This document shows, piece by piece, positions 13,401-25,150 of a stretch of 64,000 bases of DNA. Made by a program: the position numbers and the translations under genes. The notes under the pieces were generated by a model that saw nothing but the letters and a program-made list of their open reading frames with translations, searched no databases and was not told where the DNA came from. The first letter of the stretch is position 1; every line of letters starts with the position of its first letter. The stretch is from Chrysomallon squamiferum (Eukaryota > Mollusca > Gastropoda > Neomphalida > Peltospiridae): positions 42,321,474 to 42,385,473 of the forward strand of contig CM022670.1 in NCBI GenBank assembly GCA_012295275.1, read 5' to 3'.

Positions 13401-16400
13401 ATATAAACTGGTTAAAGTGTATGTAAACTGGTTAAAGTGTGTATATAAACTGGTTAAAGTGTGTATATAAACTGGTTAAAGTGTATGTAAACTTGTTAAA
13501 GTGTGTATGTAAATGGTTAAAGTGTATGTAAACTGGTTAAAGTGTGTATGTAAATGGTTAAAGTGTATGTAAACTGGTTAAAGTGTGTATGTAAACTGGT
13601 TAAAGTGTATGTAAACTTGTTAAAGTGTGTATGTAAATGGTTAAAGTGTATGTAAACTGGTTAAAGTGTATATAAACTTGTTAAAGTGTGTATGTAAACT
13701 GGTTAAAGTGTATGTAAACTGGTTAAAGTGTGTGTGTAAACTGGTTAAAGTGTATGTAAACTTGTTAAAGTGTGTGTGTAAACTGGTTAAAGTGTGTATA
13801 TAAACTGAAAGCAGGCACTTCTGACATTGGACAGTAACAAGATCTGACAATATGCTGGGTCAGTTTATACTGATTTTGATTCTCCTTGGAACAAATTTGT
13901 AAAACTATTTTAGATGATTGTGGTTTAACATGTATATGGAGATATCACAACATTGATAATGTTAAATGGTTATGTGAAACAATATCCAAAATATCACATG
14001 ATCAGTATCTACAGGTATGGAAAAATCAAACTGAAATGTCTCCAAAGGGTATTAATTATAATTTTTTTTAAAATGATATGAAATTAGAAAACTATCTTAC
14101 TTCGCTGTATCAAAAGTATGCTAATGTGTTATGTAAATTTAGAACCGCGAATGCTAAACTTCCTATTGAAACTGGACAACGGTCTAATATTCTAAGAGAA
14201 AACAGAAAATGTCATATCTGTAATCTTAACAAAATTAGAGATGAATATCACTATATATTTGAATGTAATGATCCTATATTATTAAATGAGAGAAAAGGTA
14301 TACCAGATAAATATATGAGACATCCAAATGTAATTTCATATAATAATTTGTTTAACAGTAAAAATATATTTTTATTGTAAAGCTATGTTTGTTAATAAGA
14401 ACTATATGTGAGAGAGCATGTCCTCCACATTAAACTTCCACACATGCATTTTAATTTTATTATAATACATTCTTCTCTGTACTCTAATCCTACAGTTTAT
14501 GAGAATAAAGTCATTGTCACTGTCATTGTCTAAGAATTCAGAGTTAGTATATTTTGTTTATGTTAAACATCAAATGTAGTATATACATTGTTATATATAC
14601 ATATAAATGTAGGTTGCTGTGGATTTCAGGACTGAACAGAAGGGCAGTTTCCTCATTGTTTCACAGAAATTCTGCTTTAGAATACTTAAAAGATACAACT
14701 TAGTCTTTTTTACTGGTGTCAACAATTTTGATGGTTTTTTTGGAAGCATTTGATATATAGTCTCTCTTTATGGAAATATCTCATTATAACATTTTTAATG
14801 CAGTAGCCTACTTCAGATGGAGCACGCCCCATATATTTGTATTAGTTTTAATGTAAACCTAGGTTAACACAGTAACAGAACATTGAAACTACAGTGTACC
14901 TTTGGTAATATAATCGAAATACATGGTGTTGTTGCTGTTTTGTTTGTTTCATTGTTCTCTTGTTTTCTGACTAATTTTAGCTAACAACAATAGCACCATT
15001 TAGAAAAATATTTGTGTACTGCCTTATTTTCTAGATGCCACATTTTTTCAAGTGTTGTGAGAAAAATATTGTTTCTAATCATTAAAGTTTTGACAAATGT
15101 TTACATAGACAATATGATTAATGTTTACATAGCTAGACAATATGATTAATGTTTACACAACTGTAATTGATAATATTCATATGCAAGAAAGGACTAATGT
15201 CTACATGACTAATATGATAATATTCGTATTCATGCAAGAAAGGACTAATATCTACATGACTATAATATGATAATATTCGTATTCATGCAAGAAAGGATAA
15301 TGTCTACATGACTATAATATGATAATATTCCTATTACTGCAAGAAAGGACTAATATCTACATGACTATAATATGATAGTATTCCTATTACTGCAAGAAAG
15401 GATTAATGTCTACATGACTATAATATGATAGTATTCCTATTACTGCAAGAAAGGACTAATATCTACATCAGTACATGACTATAATATGATAGTATTCCTA
15501 TTACTGCAAGAAAGGACTAATGTCTACATGACTATAATATGATAGTATTCATATTACTGCAAGAAAGGACTAATATCTACATCAGTACATGACTATAATA
15601 TGATAATATTCCTATGACTGCAAGAAAGGTCTAATGTCTACATGACTATAATATGATAGTATTCCTATTACTGCAAGAAAGGATAATGTCTACATGACTT
15701 TAATATGATAATATTTTTATTTATGCAAGAAAGGACTAATGTCAACGTGACTATAATATGATAATATTTGTATTTATGCAAGAAAGGACTAATGTCTACA
15801 TCAGTACATGACTATAATATGATACTATTTGTATTTATGCAAGAAAGCACTAATGTCTACATCAGTACATGACTATAATATGATAATATTTGTATTTATG
15901 CAAGAAAGCACTAATGTCTACATCAGTACATGACTATAATATGATAATATTTGTATTTATGCAAGAAAGGACTAATGTCTACATGACTGTTCTTTCAGTA
16001 AAGGGTTTGATAGAAGAAGAGGAAAAACTTGGGATTCCATCAAACCGTGTGGTTATTGGAGGGTTCTCTCAGGGTGGGGCTGTGGCTCTCTACACAGCTT
16101 TCAACTACCCCAAACAACTGGGGGGTGTGATTGCACTTAGTTCCTGGATGCCACTTCATAAACAGTTTCTAGCATCAGTAAGTTTTATTTATTTATTTAT
16201 TTATCAGGCTGAGTGATTTGTTTTTTGTTGTTTTTTGAGATGGAGGTGAGATTGTTGACTTTTAAGTCATTATTTTGTATTACAAATTAGTATTGTTAGT
16301 ATTTGTATGTAATTTTGTTACACATCTATGTGGTTTAATTACACATAAATGTATGGTAATTTTGGTCGTGTGTTGTTTTGTTACACAAAATGTGTGCTAG

Positions 16401-17841
16401 TATTGTGATGTGATATTTTTTGACAGAAAGAGAAATGTAACACAAACATCCCAGTGCTTCAGTGCCATGGGACAATGGACCCTCTAGTTTCATTCAAGTG
16501 GGGGGAGAAGACAAAAGAACTCATCACTTCAGTGAACCCAAATCTTAGATTTCATTCTTTTCCAATGGGACACACTACATGTGAACAAGTAAGCTTTTTC
16601 TCTGTGTGCATCCAAGTAGCAGTTACAAACTGAAAACAATGATTATAACCATTATTGCATTTACACAAAGTCTGATTTAGAAAGTAACATTATTTCCACT
16701 GATGTTTAATCTGTAGCCGAGAAGGCTTTCTTTGAAAATCTGCATAATTACATCCAGAAACCTAGATAATCATCAAAACAATTTCACATTGTTTTAACTT
16801 CTTTAAATAAATTTTCAGCATACAGAATTTTTTGTTTTTTAAAATATATTTTTTAATTACGATAATGCTGAACAAAGATGTGAGAGTTTAAAAACACTTT
16901 TCAAATATTTTAATAATTTTGAGTCAGTTCTGACGCATACTGTAAATATGCAGTCAAATAAAAGTTTAAATTACATTATCTTATAGCAAAGTCCTGTGTG
17001 TATTTTTCTTTGATTTCTTTCCCTAGACACATCAAGTATAAAAAAAAATAGTTGATGTCCAACATTAGTTGTTTCTAAACCTGTACTGTGAATTTTTCAC
17101 TACATTCATTGTGTCAGTAGTTACGTCAGACTAAATCATAGACTATGCTGATGCCTCGCTTAGGTCACAGAAACTTGTGACATGTTGTTTCAAGGAAGAG
17201 ATTTTCTGATTCAGTTAATTTATGGTTGAAAATAATTCCACACTCTAAATCTGACTAGTTTCACATGGTCATGATCCAGTTTTAGGCAATAATAAAGAAT
17301 AATAAAACAACATATTATTTTACTTTTATTATAAACAACAATAAAACAACACAATATTTTAATGTTAGTTATAAATACACTAATAAAACATTGTTTTAGT
17401 ATGATTTTAAATATTAATAAAACAACACATTATTCTAGTGTTATTATAAACAGTAATGAAATTACATTAATTTAGTGTGACTATAAAGACTAATAAAACA
17501 ATTTATTATTTTAGTATTAATATAAACAATAATAAAACAACAGTTTAGTAGTTAATACAAACAATAATAAAACAACAGTTTAGTATTAATATAACAGCAA
17601 TAAAACAACACATTTTAGTATTAATATAAACAATAATAAAACAACAGTTTAGTATTAATATAAACAATAATAAAACAATAGTTTAGTATTAATATAACAG
17701 TAATAAAACAACACATTTTAGTGTTACTATAAACAATAATAAACATTATTTTAAAGTTATTATAAAAAAATAAAACAGCTTATCAATGTTTTTGTATTTC
17801 AGGAGATGAAGTGTGTGAAGGAGTTTTTGTCGAAGTTTTGA
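4424..17841 (+). CDS. LYPLA: Acyl-protein thioesterase (LYPLA1/2 family), 8 exons
   Basis: Exons are 4424-4495, 8317-8348, 8911-8976, 9543-9590, 9838-9908, 15999-16177, 16427-16588 and 17803-17841: 669 nt, 222 residues plus TGA. It is a cytosolic serine hydrolase that removes palmitate from S-acylated proteins and has lysophospholipase activity. Family marks in order: LIFLHGLGDTGHGW (oxyanion loop region), CPTAPYKPVTLNGGMMMPSWFD, GFSQGGA with nucleophile Ser120, HGTMDPLV with Asp174, and MGHTTC with His205. Length matches the usual 220-230 residues. The start is the first ATG after the 5' UTR acceptor, giving MGQSSSQ. Vertebrate LYPLA1/2 begin MCG and are palmitoylated on Cys2. Here Cys2 is absent, and Gly2 with Ser6 fits an N-myristoylation signal instead. 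A second in-frame ATG lies at 4448. The introns are crowded with minisatellites. Confidence 0.93.
6005..6291. mobile_element. pogo/Tigger-like MITE, 287 bp, TA target duplication
   Basis: The left end CAGGTACCAGACCAATTAT and the right end are inverted repeats; the right end reads CAGGTACCGGACCAATTAT on the other strand. Both ends are flanked by TA. The interior begins ATCCAGACTCCTTGGGGTCT and carries further short Tigger-like CTGGATCTCTGGAT strings. There is no transposase reading frame. It sits 135 bp from the next element. Confidence 0.65.
6426..8171. mobile_element. 1.75-kb inverted-repeat DNA transposon remnant flanked by TA
   Basis: The left end GGGTCATTCCGTGTCAAAT and the right end (ATTTGACATGGAATGACCC on the plus strand) are inverted, and both are flanked by TA. 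The inverted arms continue for at least 140 bp with the strings TGGGATCCCA, CACAGCACCAAATCTGA and CAGTGGTGTGGGAGAT. A second pair of inverted blocks lies inward, at about 6832-6920 and 7782-7880. The interior has AT-rich filler and a poly(A) run. The right arm holds a decayed coding remnant (see 7640-7898). The family was not named with confidence. Confidence 0.65.
7640..7898 (+). pseudogene. Decayed transposon ORF fragment
   Basis: Reading plus-strand frames gives RVQILTLSPFTIERTMNEF, then after a one-base frameshift TNYLMKKSCVVKKEKV, and on to LKEEIIQFYESDENSRICPG followed by MKDTVNI and a stop. The FYESDENSR.CPG.KD string resembles a recurrent ORF seen in invertebrate DNA transposons, from memory and without a search. 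The mirrored left arm (about 6832-6920) carries an inverted copy of part of it. Confidence 0.4.
8975..9165 (+). repeat. 42-bp array repeating the LYPLA exon 3 donor
   Basis: The 5' splice site at 8977 (GTGAGTACTT) starts a tandem array of exact 42-bp period. Donor-like hexamers sit at 8977 GTGAGT, 9019 GTGAGT, 9061 GTAAAT, 9103 GTGAAT and 9145 GTGAGT. Each is preceded by ACA(C)AG or similar and followed by a GTTATTGAAATGTGTTACAC block. Reading past the first donor meets an in-frame TGA at once, so use of a downstream copy would truncate the protein. Confidence 0.9.
9944..13808 (+). repeat. 3.9-kb minisatellite, about 20-22-bp unit, in LYPLA intron 5
   Basis: This is a continuous array of TATGTAAACTGGTTAAAGTG-type units with variants (CTTG/CTGG, TATATTAAC, 18-22 bp lengths), about 180 copies. 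It begins about 35 bp after the exon 5 donor at 9909 (GTAAGTTTGTAAATG), whose sequence resembles the unit. A block of about 560 bp (12115-12677) recurs with the same order of variants at 13073-13628, showing a higher-order duplication inside the array. No coding function; open frames within it are repeat artefacts. Confidence 0.95.
13815..14535 (+). mobile_element. 3' fragment of a non-LTR retrotransposon (LINE)
   Basis: This is a 5'-truncated LINE piece inserted at the end of the large intron 5 minisatellite. It carries the C-terminal end of the reverse-transcriptase polyprotein (see 13886-14380) followed by a short 3' UTR and a terminal GTCATTGTCACTGTCATTGT microsatellite (14511-14530), as in several LINE clades. 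No target duplication was identified. Confidence 0.65.
13886..14380 (+). pseudogene. LINE reverse-transcriptase C-terminal remnant
   Basis: The frame from 13886 reads ILDDCGLTCIWRYHN, DQYLQVWKNQ and SPKGINYNFF. It hits a stop at 14069 in a T-rich run and continues in the same frame with KLENYLTSLYQK, CKFRTANAKLPIETGQR, KCHICNLNKIRDEYHYIFEC and HPNVISYNNLFNSKN. The CxxC...EYHyifeC zinc-knuckle-like end and LPIETG are typical of the tail of LINE ORF2 proteins in invertebrates. An upstream frameshift and the stop make it non-functional. Confidence 0.65.
15110..15985 (+). repeat. About 53-bp minisatellite abutting the LYPLA exon 6 acceptor
   Basis: About 16 copies of a unit with ATGACTATAATATGATA, TTATGCAAGAAAGGACTAAT and GTCTACAT strings; some units carry an extra ATCAGTAC insertion. 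The array runs to within about 13 bases of the acceptor at 15998; only the final CTGTTCTTTCAG is unique. The real branch-point region therefore lies inside repeat units. Confidence 0.85.
17285..17775 (+). repeat. AATAAAACAACA-rich minisatellite in the last LYPLA intron
   Basis: Units of about 33-36 bp containing AATAATAAAACAACA and TTTTAGTATTAATATAAAC are repeated about 14 times and end about 27 bp before the final exon acceptor at 17802. Units contain TTTAG strings resembling acceptors and AATAAAA strings resembling poly(A) signals. Confidence 0.8.
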
Positions 17842-18281
17842 CACTGTGATGTCTGTAGACTGACAATGCTAACAACTGAGCGGAGATTTGACATCGCACA
17901 ACAACAGTGACAGTGTTTTTATACTTCATGATCACAACAACAGTGTTATCCTACTGCTGGTCTACGACAACAGTTTTCTTACTGCAGAATCACAATTGCT
18001 GAAATTATTTCCTTTTACAAGACTGGGATGGGTAGAGGTGGACTAATATTTTAGTTGGTAACAAGGCAGTGCCTGATTAACGGTGTAAAAGCTGACAAAA
18101 GTAACCGATGTCTGTTTTGTCACTTACCAGTCAGAGTTGATGTGTCCCATTACTCAGCCTAAACAGAAATTTCCAGTGAATGGTGATTTTAAAGAAAAAT
18201 TGTTTATTTAATTGTTATCTTTAAATAGTTAATAACCTTTATATATCAAATAACTGAAATTTCATGGTAATACATGCATTT

Positions 18282-19655
18282 AGATAATTAAAACCTGATA
18301 TTATTGTTAATTAGTAACAGTCTGTTAGATAATTAAAACCTGACATTATTATTAATTAGTAACACAGTCTATTAGATAATTAAAACCTGATATTATTGTT
18401 AATTAGAAACAGTCTATTAGATAATTAAAACCTGACATTATTATTAATTAGTAACACAGTCTGTTAGATAAAACCTGACATTATTATTAATTAGAGACAG
18501 TCTATTAGATAATTAAAACCTGACATTATTATTAATTAGTAACACAGTCTGTTAGATAATTAAAACCTAATATTATTATTAATTAGTAACACAGTCTGTT
18601 AGATAATTAAAACAGACATTATTATTAATTAGTAACAGTCTGTTAGATAATTAAAACCTGACATTATTATTAATTAGAAACAGTCTGTTAGATAATTAAA
18701 ACCTGACATTATTATTAATTAGAAACAGTCTGTTAGATAATTAAAACCTGACATTATTATTAATTAGAAACAGTCTGTTAGATAATTAAAACCTGACATT
18801 ATTAATAATTAGAAACAGTCTATTAGATAATTAAAACAGACATTATTATTAATTAGTAACACAGACTGTTAGATAAAACCTGACATTATTATTAATCAGT
18901 AACACAGTCTATTAGATAATTAATACCTGACATTATTATTAATTAGTAACACAGTCTATTAGATAATTAAAACCTGACATTATTATTAGTTAGTAACAAA
19001 GTCTATTAGATAATTAAAACAGACATTATTATTAATTAGTAACACAGTCTGTTAGATAATTAAAACAGACATTATTATTAATTAGTAACACAGTCTGTTA
19101 GATAATTAAAACCTGACATTATTATTAATTAGAAACAGTCTATTAGATAATTAAAACCTGACATTATTAATTAGAAACAGTCTATTAGATAATTAAAACA
19201 GACATTATTATTAATTAGTAACACAGTCTATTAGATAATTAAAACCTGATATTATTATTAATTAGAAACAGTCTGTTAGATAATTAAAACCTGACATTAT
19301 TATTAATTAGTAACACAGTCTGTTAGATAATTAAAACCTGACATTATTATTAATTAGTAACAGTCTGTTAGATAATTAAAACCTGACATTATTATTAATT
19401 AGTAACAGTCTGTTAGATAATTAAAACCTGACATTATTATTAATTAGAAACAGTCTATTAGATGATTCAAACCTGACATTATTAATTAGAAACAGTCAAT
19501 TAGATAATTAAAACCTGACATTATTGTTAATCAGTAACACAGTCTATTAGATAATTAAAACCTGACATTATTATTAGTCAGTAACACAGTCTATTAGATA
19601 ATTAAAACCAGACATTATTATTAATTAGAAACAGTCTGTTAGATAAATAAAACTT
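18282..19655 (+). repeat. 45-bp minisatellite carrying an ATTAAA poly(A)-type hexamer in each unit
   Basis: About 30 copies of a 45-bp unit (TTAGATAATTAAAACCTGAC plus ATTATTATTAATTAG plus a variable A/TAACACAGTCTG end) start 440 bp after the thioesterase stop codon. No AATAAA or ATTAAA is present between the stop (17841) and the first repeat unit, so the first available poly(A)-type hexamer (18287-18292) is in the array. Confidence 0.9.
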
Positions 19656-20764
19656 GTGATTATTATTAATGGTAACACATTCTGTAGATCCATATAAAAG
19701 AACAAAAAATACACTGCACAGTTAGATCATTTGTCATTTTCTGTTTGGTTTGTTAGAAGCTTCAACGTAACCTGTCAGCCAGGCTTATTTATACACTAGA
19801 ATTGTTCTGTTCTTGTCAAAACCAATTATTTTATTATTCTTTTTTAATGAATATAGAATCATGTTTTATATTCACTGGCTGGAAAGTAAGGAAGAAAGTT
19901 GTTAATTGGGATGAATCATTGCATCTCTTTTTAAATATAAAAACCAAAACAGGTTGATGTGGCAAACTATTAATGTCAGAAGACCACTGAATCCTCCGAA
20001 TGCAGAGATTTTGTTGTTGTTATTGTACTCTTTATTTTGACATCCTGTTTAATTATTTCAGTCTATAATTATTTCAGTATGACAAAAATCTTCATATCTT
20101 CATTTGTTTCTTGGGGTAAATAAGGTGTGTGTGTGTGTGTGCGTGCGTGCGTGTGTGTGTGTGCGTGCGTGTGTGTGTGTGTGCGTGTGTGCGTGGAAAT
20201 GTATGTTTACTGGTATCCTTATAAGATAAATATTAAATTACCATGAAAGAAAAGTTGGTGAAAGTATAATTTTATCTGAAATAATCATGTTTTGAAGTGA
20301 ACTGATATAAAATAGTTTGTTTGATATTCTTAATGTGTCTCCTGTGTGTAGTTTCATAAATGTGTTTATCATTTCATTAACTGTTTACTAATATAGCCAC
20401 AGTCATCATTAATTTTATTGAAAATAACTTTTTGATTTGAATCAGTCTTTAGTGCACGTGCACAAATTAAGGCCATTAAATATTTACACCAACAAAATCT
20501 TTATTTTTCTTGTCTTTTCAAGTTTGTGGTTCTGCTGCTGCTGTAGAGTTTTCATTACGTTTCCATTTTGAAAAATGAAGAAATGACTTTAGTTTTTATA
20601 CTTGCAGCAATTATCTTTTTCTTAACCGCTTTATGATCAGTGCTTGCTAGCAGTAAAAGTGTGATAATATTGTTATTGTTGTTAATGTTGTTTATTGCAT
20701 TTTTGTTCATTATGTATTTAAAAATTAATTTCCTATCTATTAATACAAGTAATGTAGAGTAAGA
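19656..20764. other. Intergenic, no gene seen, with a GT/GC microsatellite
   Basis: AT-rich sequence with one long alternating GT/GC microsatellite at about 20124-20195. No open frame with family character was found on either strand. Confidence 0.6.
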
Positions 20765-21605
20765 CAGGAGTTCCCCAACTTTTTAGAACATCGACCCCTT
20801 CGTAGAATTTTTGATCCATCATCGAACCCCAGGCATGTACAAAAAAAATAAATTAATAATTAAGTAGATGTGCAGTTTCCAAGTGCACTAGTGTTCTTTC
20901 ATCTCAACAGGTTTTGTGGCATCATTACTGAAAGTCTCTGCATAACAGGCACATTGGCATTTTTTTAGTAGTAAATGAAGGTGTGAATTCATATTCAAAA
21001 TACTTTTGTGAATACTGTCTGCACTTCGTGCTTGCTAGAAATGTGAAATTTTTTAATGGTAAACGCACAGCTCTCAGTTCACTGACACCACTCTGACAGC
21101 TAATGGTGCTGAGGATGCACTGGCTCTTTCTGGGCTGATTGGTGCCATCAGAAACAAAATAACAGGATACTCATTTTCACTATGTACTTGAAAATAAAGC
21201 TAAGACTAACCTAAAATGTTTTAAAATGTTACAAGACTGAAGTGCTAATGTTGAATAATATAGTTAATATGTTTACCAAATATTTAAAAAAAATAGAGCA
21301 TATGAGTAAAGAACCTTCAAGTCAATTCATTTAGGTGAAAAGAAGTTACAACAATCCATTACCTTGTGAGTCCAGCTAATAATAAATTATTATAACTAAT
21401 ATGTTTCACTAAAATTTAAATAGAATATATTAATAAATATACATATGAAAAAATATATATATAAATAAAAAATGTGTAACAGCAAGTACATTTTTATTTC
21501 TTGTACAAAATGACAACATTCAACCTCAAAAATTCAAATGACCTTTCGATCCTCGGCTTTTACTGACCCTTTGAATAGTCCCATCGACCACTCTGGAGTC
21601 CCCTG
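20765..21605. mobile_element. hAT-like non-autonomous element, about 840 bp
   Basis: The left end CAGGAGTTCCCCAACTTTTT is of the type common at hAT element termini. The right end, read on the minus strand, is CAGGGGACTCCAGAGTGGTC. Flanking octamers GAGTAAGA and CACTAACA could be a degraded 8-bp target duplication (5 of 8 match). Both subterminal regions carry ATCGACC strings in inverted orientation. No transposase is encoded. The hAT assignment is from terminal-sequence resemblance only. Confidence 0.45.
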
Positions 21606-21639
21606 CACTAACACATGAAATCTACACTGGGCCCATTAA

Positions 21640-22560
21640 GGTACACAAGTAATACGACATCTGTATTAAACACATGTACACAAGTAATACGACATCTGTA
21701 TTAAACACATGTATACAAGTAATACGACATCTGTATTAAACACATGTATACAAGTAATACGACATCTGTATTAAACACGTGTACACAAGTAATACGACAT
21801 CTGTATTAAACACATGTACACAAGTAATACGACATCTGTATTAAACACATGTATACAAGTAATACATCTGTATTAAACACATGTATACAAGTAATACGAC
21901 ATCTGTATTAAACACATGTATACAAGTAATACATCTGTATTAAACACGTAAACAAGTAATACGACATCTGTATTAAACACATGTATACAAGTAATACATC
22001 TATATTAAACAAATGTATACAAGTAATACGACATCTGTATTAAACACGTGTACACAAGTAATACGACATCTGTATTGAACACGTGTACACAAGTAATACG
22101 ACATCTGCATTAAACACATGTATACAAGTAATACGACATCTGTATTAAACACATGTATACAAGTAATATAACATCTGCATTAAACACATGTATACAAGTA
22201 ATATGACATCTGTATTAAACACATGTATACAAGTAATATAACATCTGCATTAAACACATGTAAACAAGTAATATAACATCTGTATTAAACACATGTACAC
22301 AAGTAATATGACGTCTGTATTAAACACGTGTACACAAGTAATACATCTGCATTAAACACATGTACACAAGTAATACATCTGCATTAAACACATGTACACA
22401 AGTAATACGACATCTGTATTAAACACGTGTATACAAGTAATACATCTGTATTAAACACATGTACACAAGTAATACGACATCTGTATTAAACACGTGTACA
22501 CAAGTAATACATCTGCATTAAACACATGTACACAAGTAATACGACATCTGTATTAAACAA
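21640..22560 (+). repeat. 35-bp minisatellite
   Basis: About 26 copies of a 35-bp unit containing AAGTAATACGACATCTGTAT and TAAACACATGTACAC, with some units missing the ACG triplet or carrying TATAACATC. It follows the hAT-like element by about 40 bp. It is not a CRISPR-like array because there are no unique spacers. Confidence 0.9.
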
Positions 22561-23100
22561 GTAATATGTAACATCCACACCGGACACATAAAGGTATACA
22601 ACCCTGTCACCACAAAAAATAACTGAAAAATAACAAAGACAAGAATTTAAAAATATTTCATCTTTAATTATAATGCATTATTTTCTGATATATTTATTTA
22701 TTTATTTATTTTTGTTTGTTTCACAAATGCATTTTTTGTACAAAATGTGTAAACATAAAGTAGGCCATTTTGTTGCCAGCGACATATTGACCTATGGAAA
22801 GAAAAAAAAAATGATAATAAACAATATAATAAATAAATAATTAACAGACAAACTATTTTTGGACGTGATCTGTTGTTTTTTGCTTTTTCGTTTGTGAAAA
22901 TTAACTGAAAGTAAGAAGGCTGACAGGACTTTTATGTTAACTAGAATAACCTAAAATAAGTGCCAGACCATTTATACAGCTCCTAAAAAAAACAACTTTA
23001 TAAGTATATTAGTATCTGTTAAATACAGATTCGATCTTTACTTTAGAATTTAAGTCTATATATTAAACCTCTGATCCCAAGCTTACTCGATAAATGATCT
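22561..23100. other. AT-rich intergenic region, nothing recognised
   Basis: Contains short T-rich and A-rich runs. No gene, RNA or element is seen. It ends at the left border of the tandem duplication that carries the TIR adaptor genes. Confidence 0.5.
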
Positions 23101-24414
23101 GGGACGTACATCACATAATCATCGAGTTGCTTAGTCTGCCAAAATGAAATATGAGCAGGCAGCAACACTGACCAGCATATTTTAGATATAACTAAATTTG
23201 ATATTGAAAGATGAGTTACTAGTGTTTCAAAGTTCCCCATTATATAACATAACCATCCAAATCTACAGAATCCATTCGTAATTACACATGTATTAACTCT
23301 AAGGTGCTCTCCTGTGTTACGAAAATATCAAATTTATACAGATTGTGTTTCACCTTGTATAACATTTTCCTTAGTATTTATAACATGTCTCCATCACTAT
23401 ATCATTACTATTACCACTAGCAATCTCATCAGGCTCACCTCCTGACAGAGGCGTGTCTAGGGGAAATAGCGCCAATGGCAAGTACTGAAAGTGCACCTCT
23501 ATCCAAACATATGACACCAATATTTTTTTAAATTATTATTATTTATTAAAAAAAAGAAAAAAAAAAGACCCAGACTGTGGAACTGAAAGCGAATTGAAGA
23601 ATTCATTTATGAGGTAAATGTGTGAAAAGTTGTATTCAAATATGTATTTAGGCTTTATATAAGACCGTTGTTCAAGTATATATATCTAAGACTGTATTAT
23701 ATATAGTCATAAATGTTTAGGTGAGGTAGAAACGCTCAAGAGAGCGTAAATTAAAATATAATCTACTTAAGCCAGAGGTATCCAAACTACAAAAATTTAC
23801 ACCCCAATTTTTCTTTATAAGAACATTAAATTTCATTGATTACTATATATATTTTTTTCTTATTACTCTATTACTACAAGCACTATATTGTTACATAATA
23901 ATTTACACAAGTTCTTCAACAATCTGGCCACCCTAATCCTTCTCATACACATAAACAGAGATAATAACAGATCATATGTTTGAAGAATTGTTTTTTTTTC
24001 TGTTTTCCCCATGGCATCTGTCATACCTGTCATATCCTAGACACACCCTGCCTCCTGAGCTATCCTGCTCCAATTCGAAGCCACTCCCGTCTCTAACAGA
24101 GCTTGTACAAACTGCAGCCTGAAGTTACTGAATTCGACAAACAGTCTGTATGATAGTATAACTTTCCATTTGCATTTTTTGACATTTTAAGTAATAAAAC
24201 TTTGAGAAATAATGAATTAGCATTTATCTAACATTTATTCGTATCAGGAGTTTAAAGAGCGGCGAATTTTCCATTGTTTGCCCTATTTGAATTAAATTTT
24301 AATATCGTATCTTGTAGTTGCATAAAATAATTTAGTTCGATATATCTCTCAAATATCAAACAAAAGTTTGAAATAAGAATTAGTCCGTGAGATAACATTT
24401 TTCTCTGTTATGAC

Positions 24415-24421
24415 CCGGAAG
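24415..24421 (+). promoter_or_regulatory. Conserved ETS-like site and candidate 5' UTR exon of TIR adaptor A
   Basis: CCGGAAG (unit A) has an exact counterpart at 29687-29693 (unit B). About 120 bp later a conserved CAATATCTG|GTGAGT donor (24540 in A, 29812 in B) could end a noncoding first exon that splices to the acceptor at 26030-26031 in A and the matching position in B. This model is inferred from conservation and splice signals only. Confidence 0.35.
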
Positions 24422-25114
24422 AGTATGCATAGTTATTACCGTCACCTTCCTTTCTAACAAACTTATATTACAACGCGAAAAATTAAACAAAAGGAAAAAA
24501 AAGGAGATGACTAACAACAAACACAACAAACAATATCTGGTGAGTTGTCGTTTCAATTGTAAATCGTTAAGTACACCGGGTAATGAACGTATTGAAATTT
24601 AGGTAAAAAATATTGTATCAATCAATTGTCACACTTATTCTTTACTTTAAAGTAGGTTATTACCTTGAAAATATACCTTTTAAAAAATGATTGCCGTTTG
24701 ACTAAGCTAAGCTTATTCGGGACTTTAAATCTTATACAAGTTATAAATTACGAATTTCTCTTGTAGACAGCCAAATTTTATACAAATATTTTGAGTAGCA
24801 GGTACATAATTGTGGGTACCAAAATGTGGGGTGTTTTCTGCAAATATGGCGGCCATAGTGATTGCTGTTGCTGTCGATGTCTGAAAAGTTCGATGTTTCC
24901 TTTATTTTGTTTGACTTAGAAATTATGAGGCAAAATAATTCCATAATGAGGTGTTGATTACAAAGACGGTTCTTAGCAAGTTAATCTTTTACGATTTTTT
25001 TTTTTTTAATTAATTCATTCATAAGGCAAATTAACGCAAATTAATTAACTGATAAAATATTAATAATGATAATAACAACAACAACAACAATAGTAATAAC
25101 AATACCAATAATAA

Positions 25115-25150
<36 letters not shown>

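Noticed and set aside
21640-22560. CRISPR-like appearance of regularly spaced repeats
   Set aside because: Units are directly tandem with no unique spacers, and the genome is plainly eukaryotic.
23043-23240. 65-codon minus-strand open frame at the left end of unit A
   Set aside because: The matching stretch in unit B (27308-27440) has indels that break the frame, so it is unlikely to be coding.
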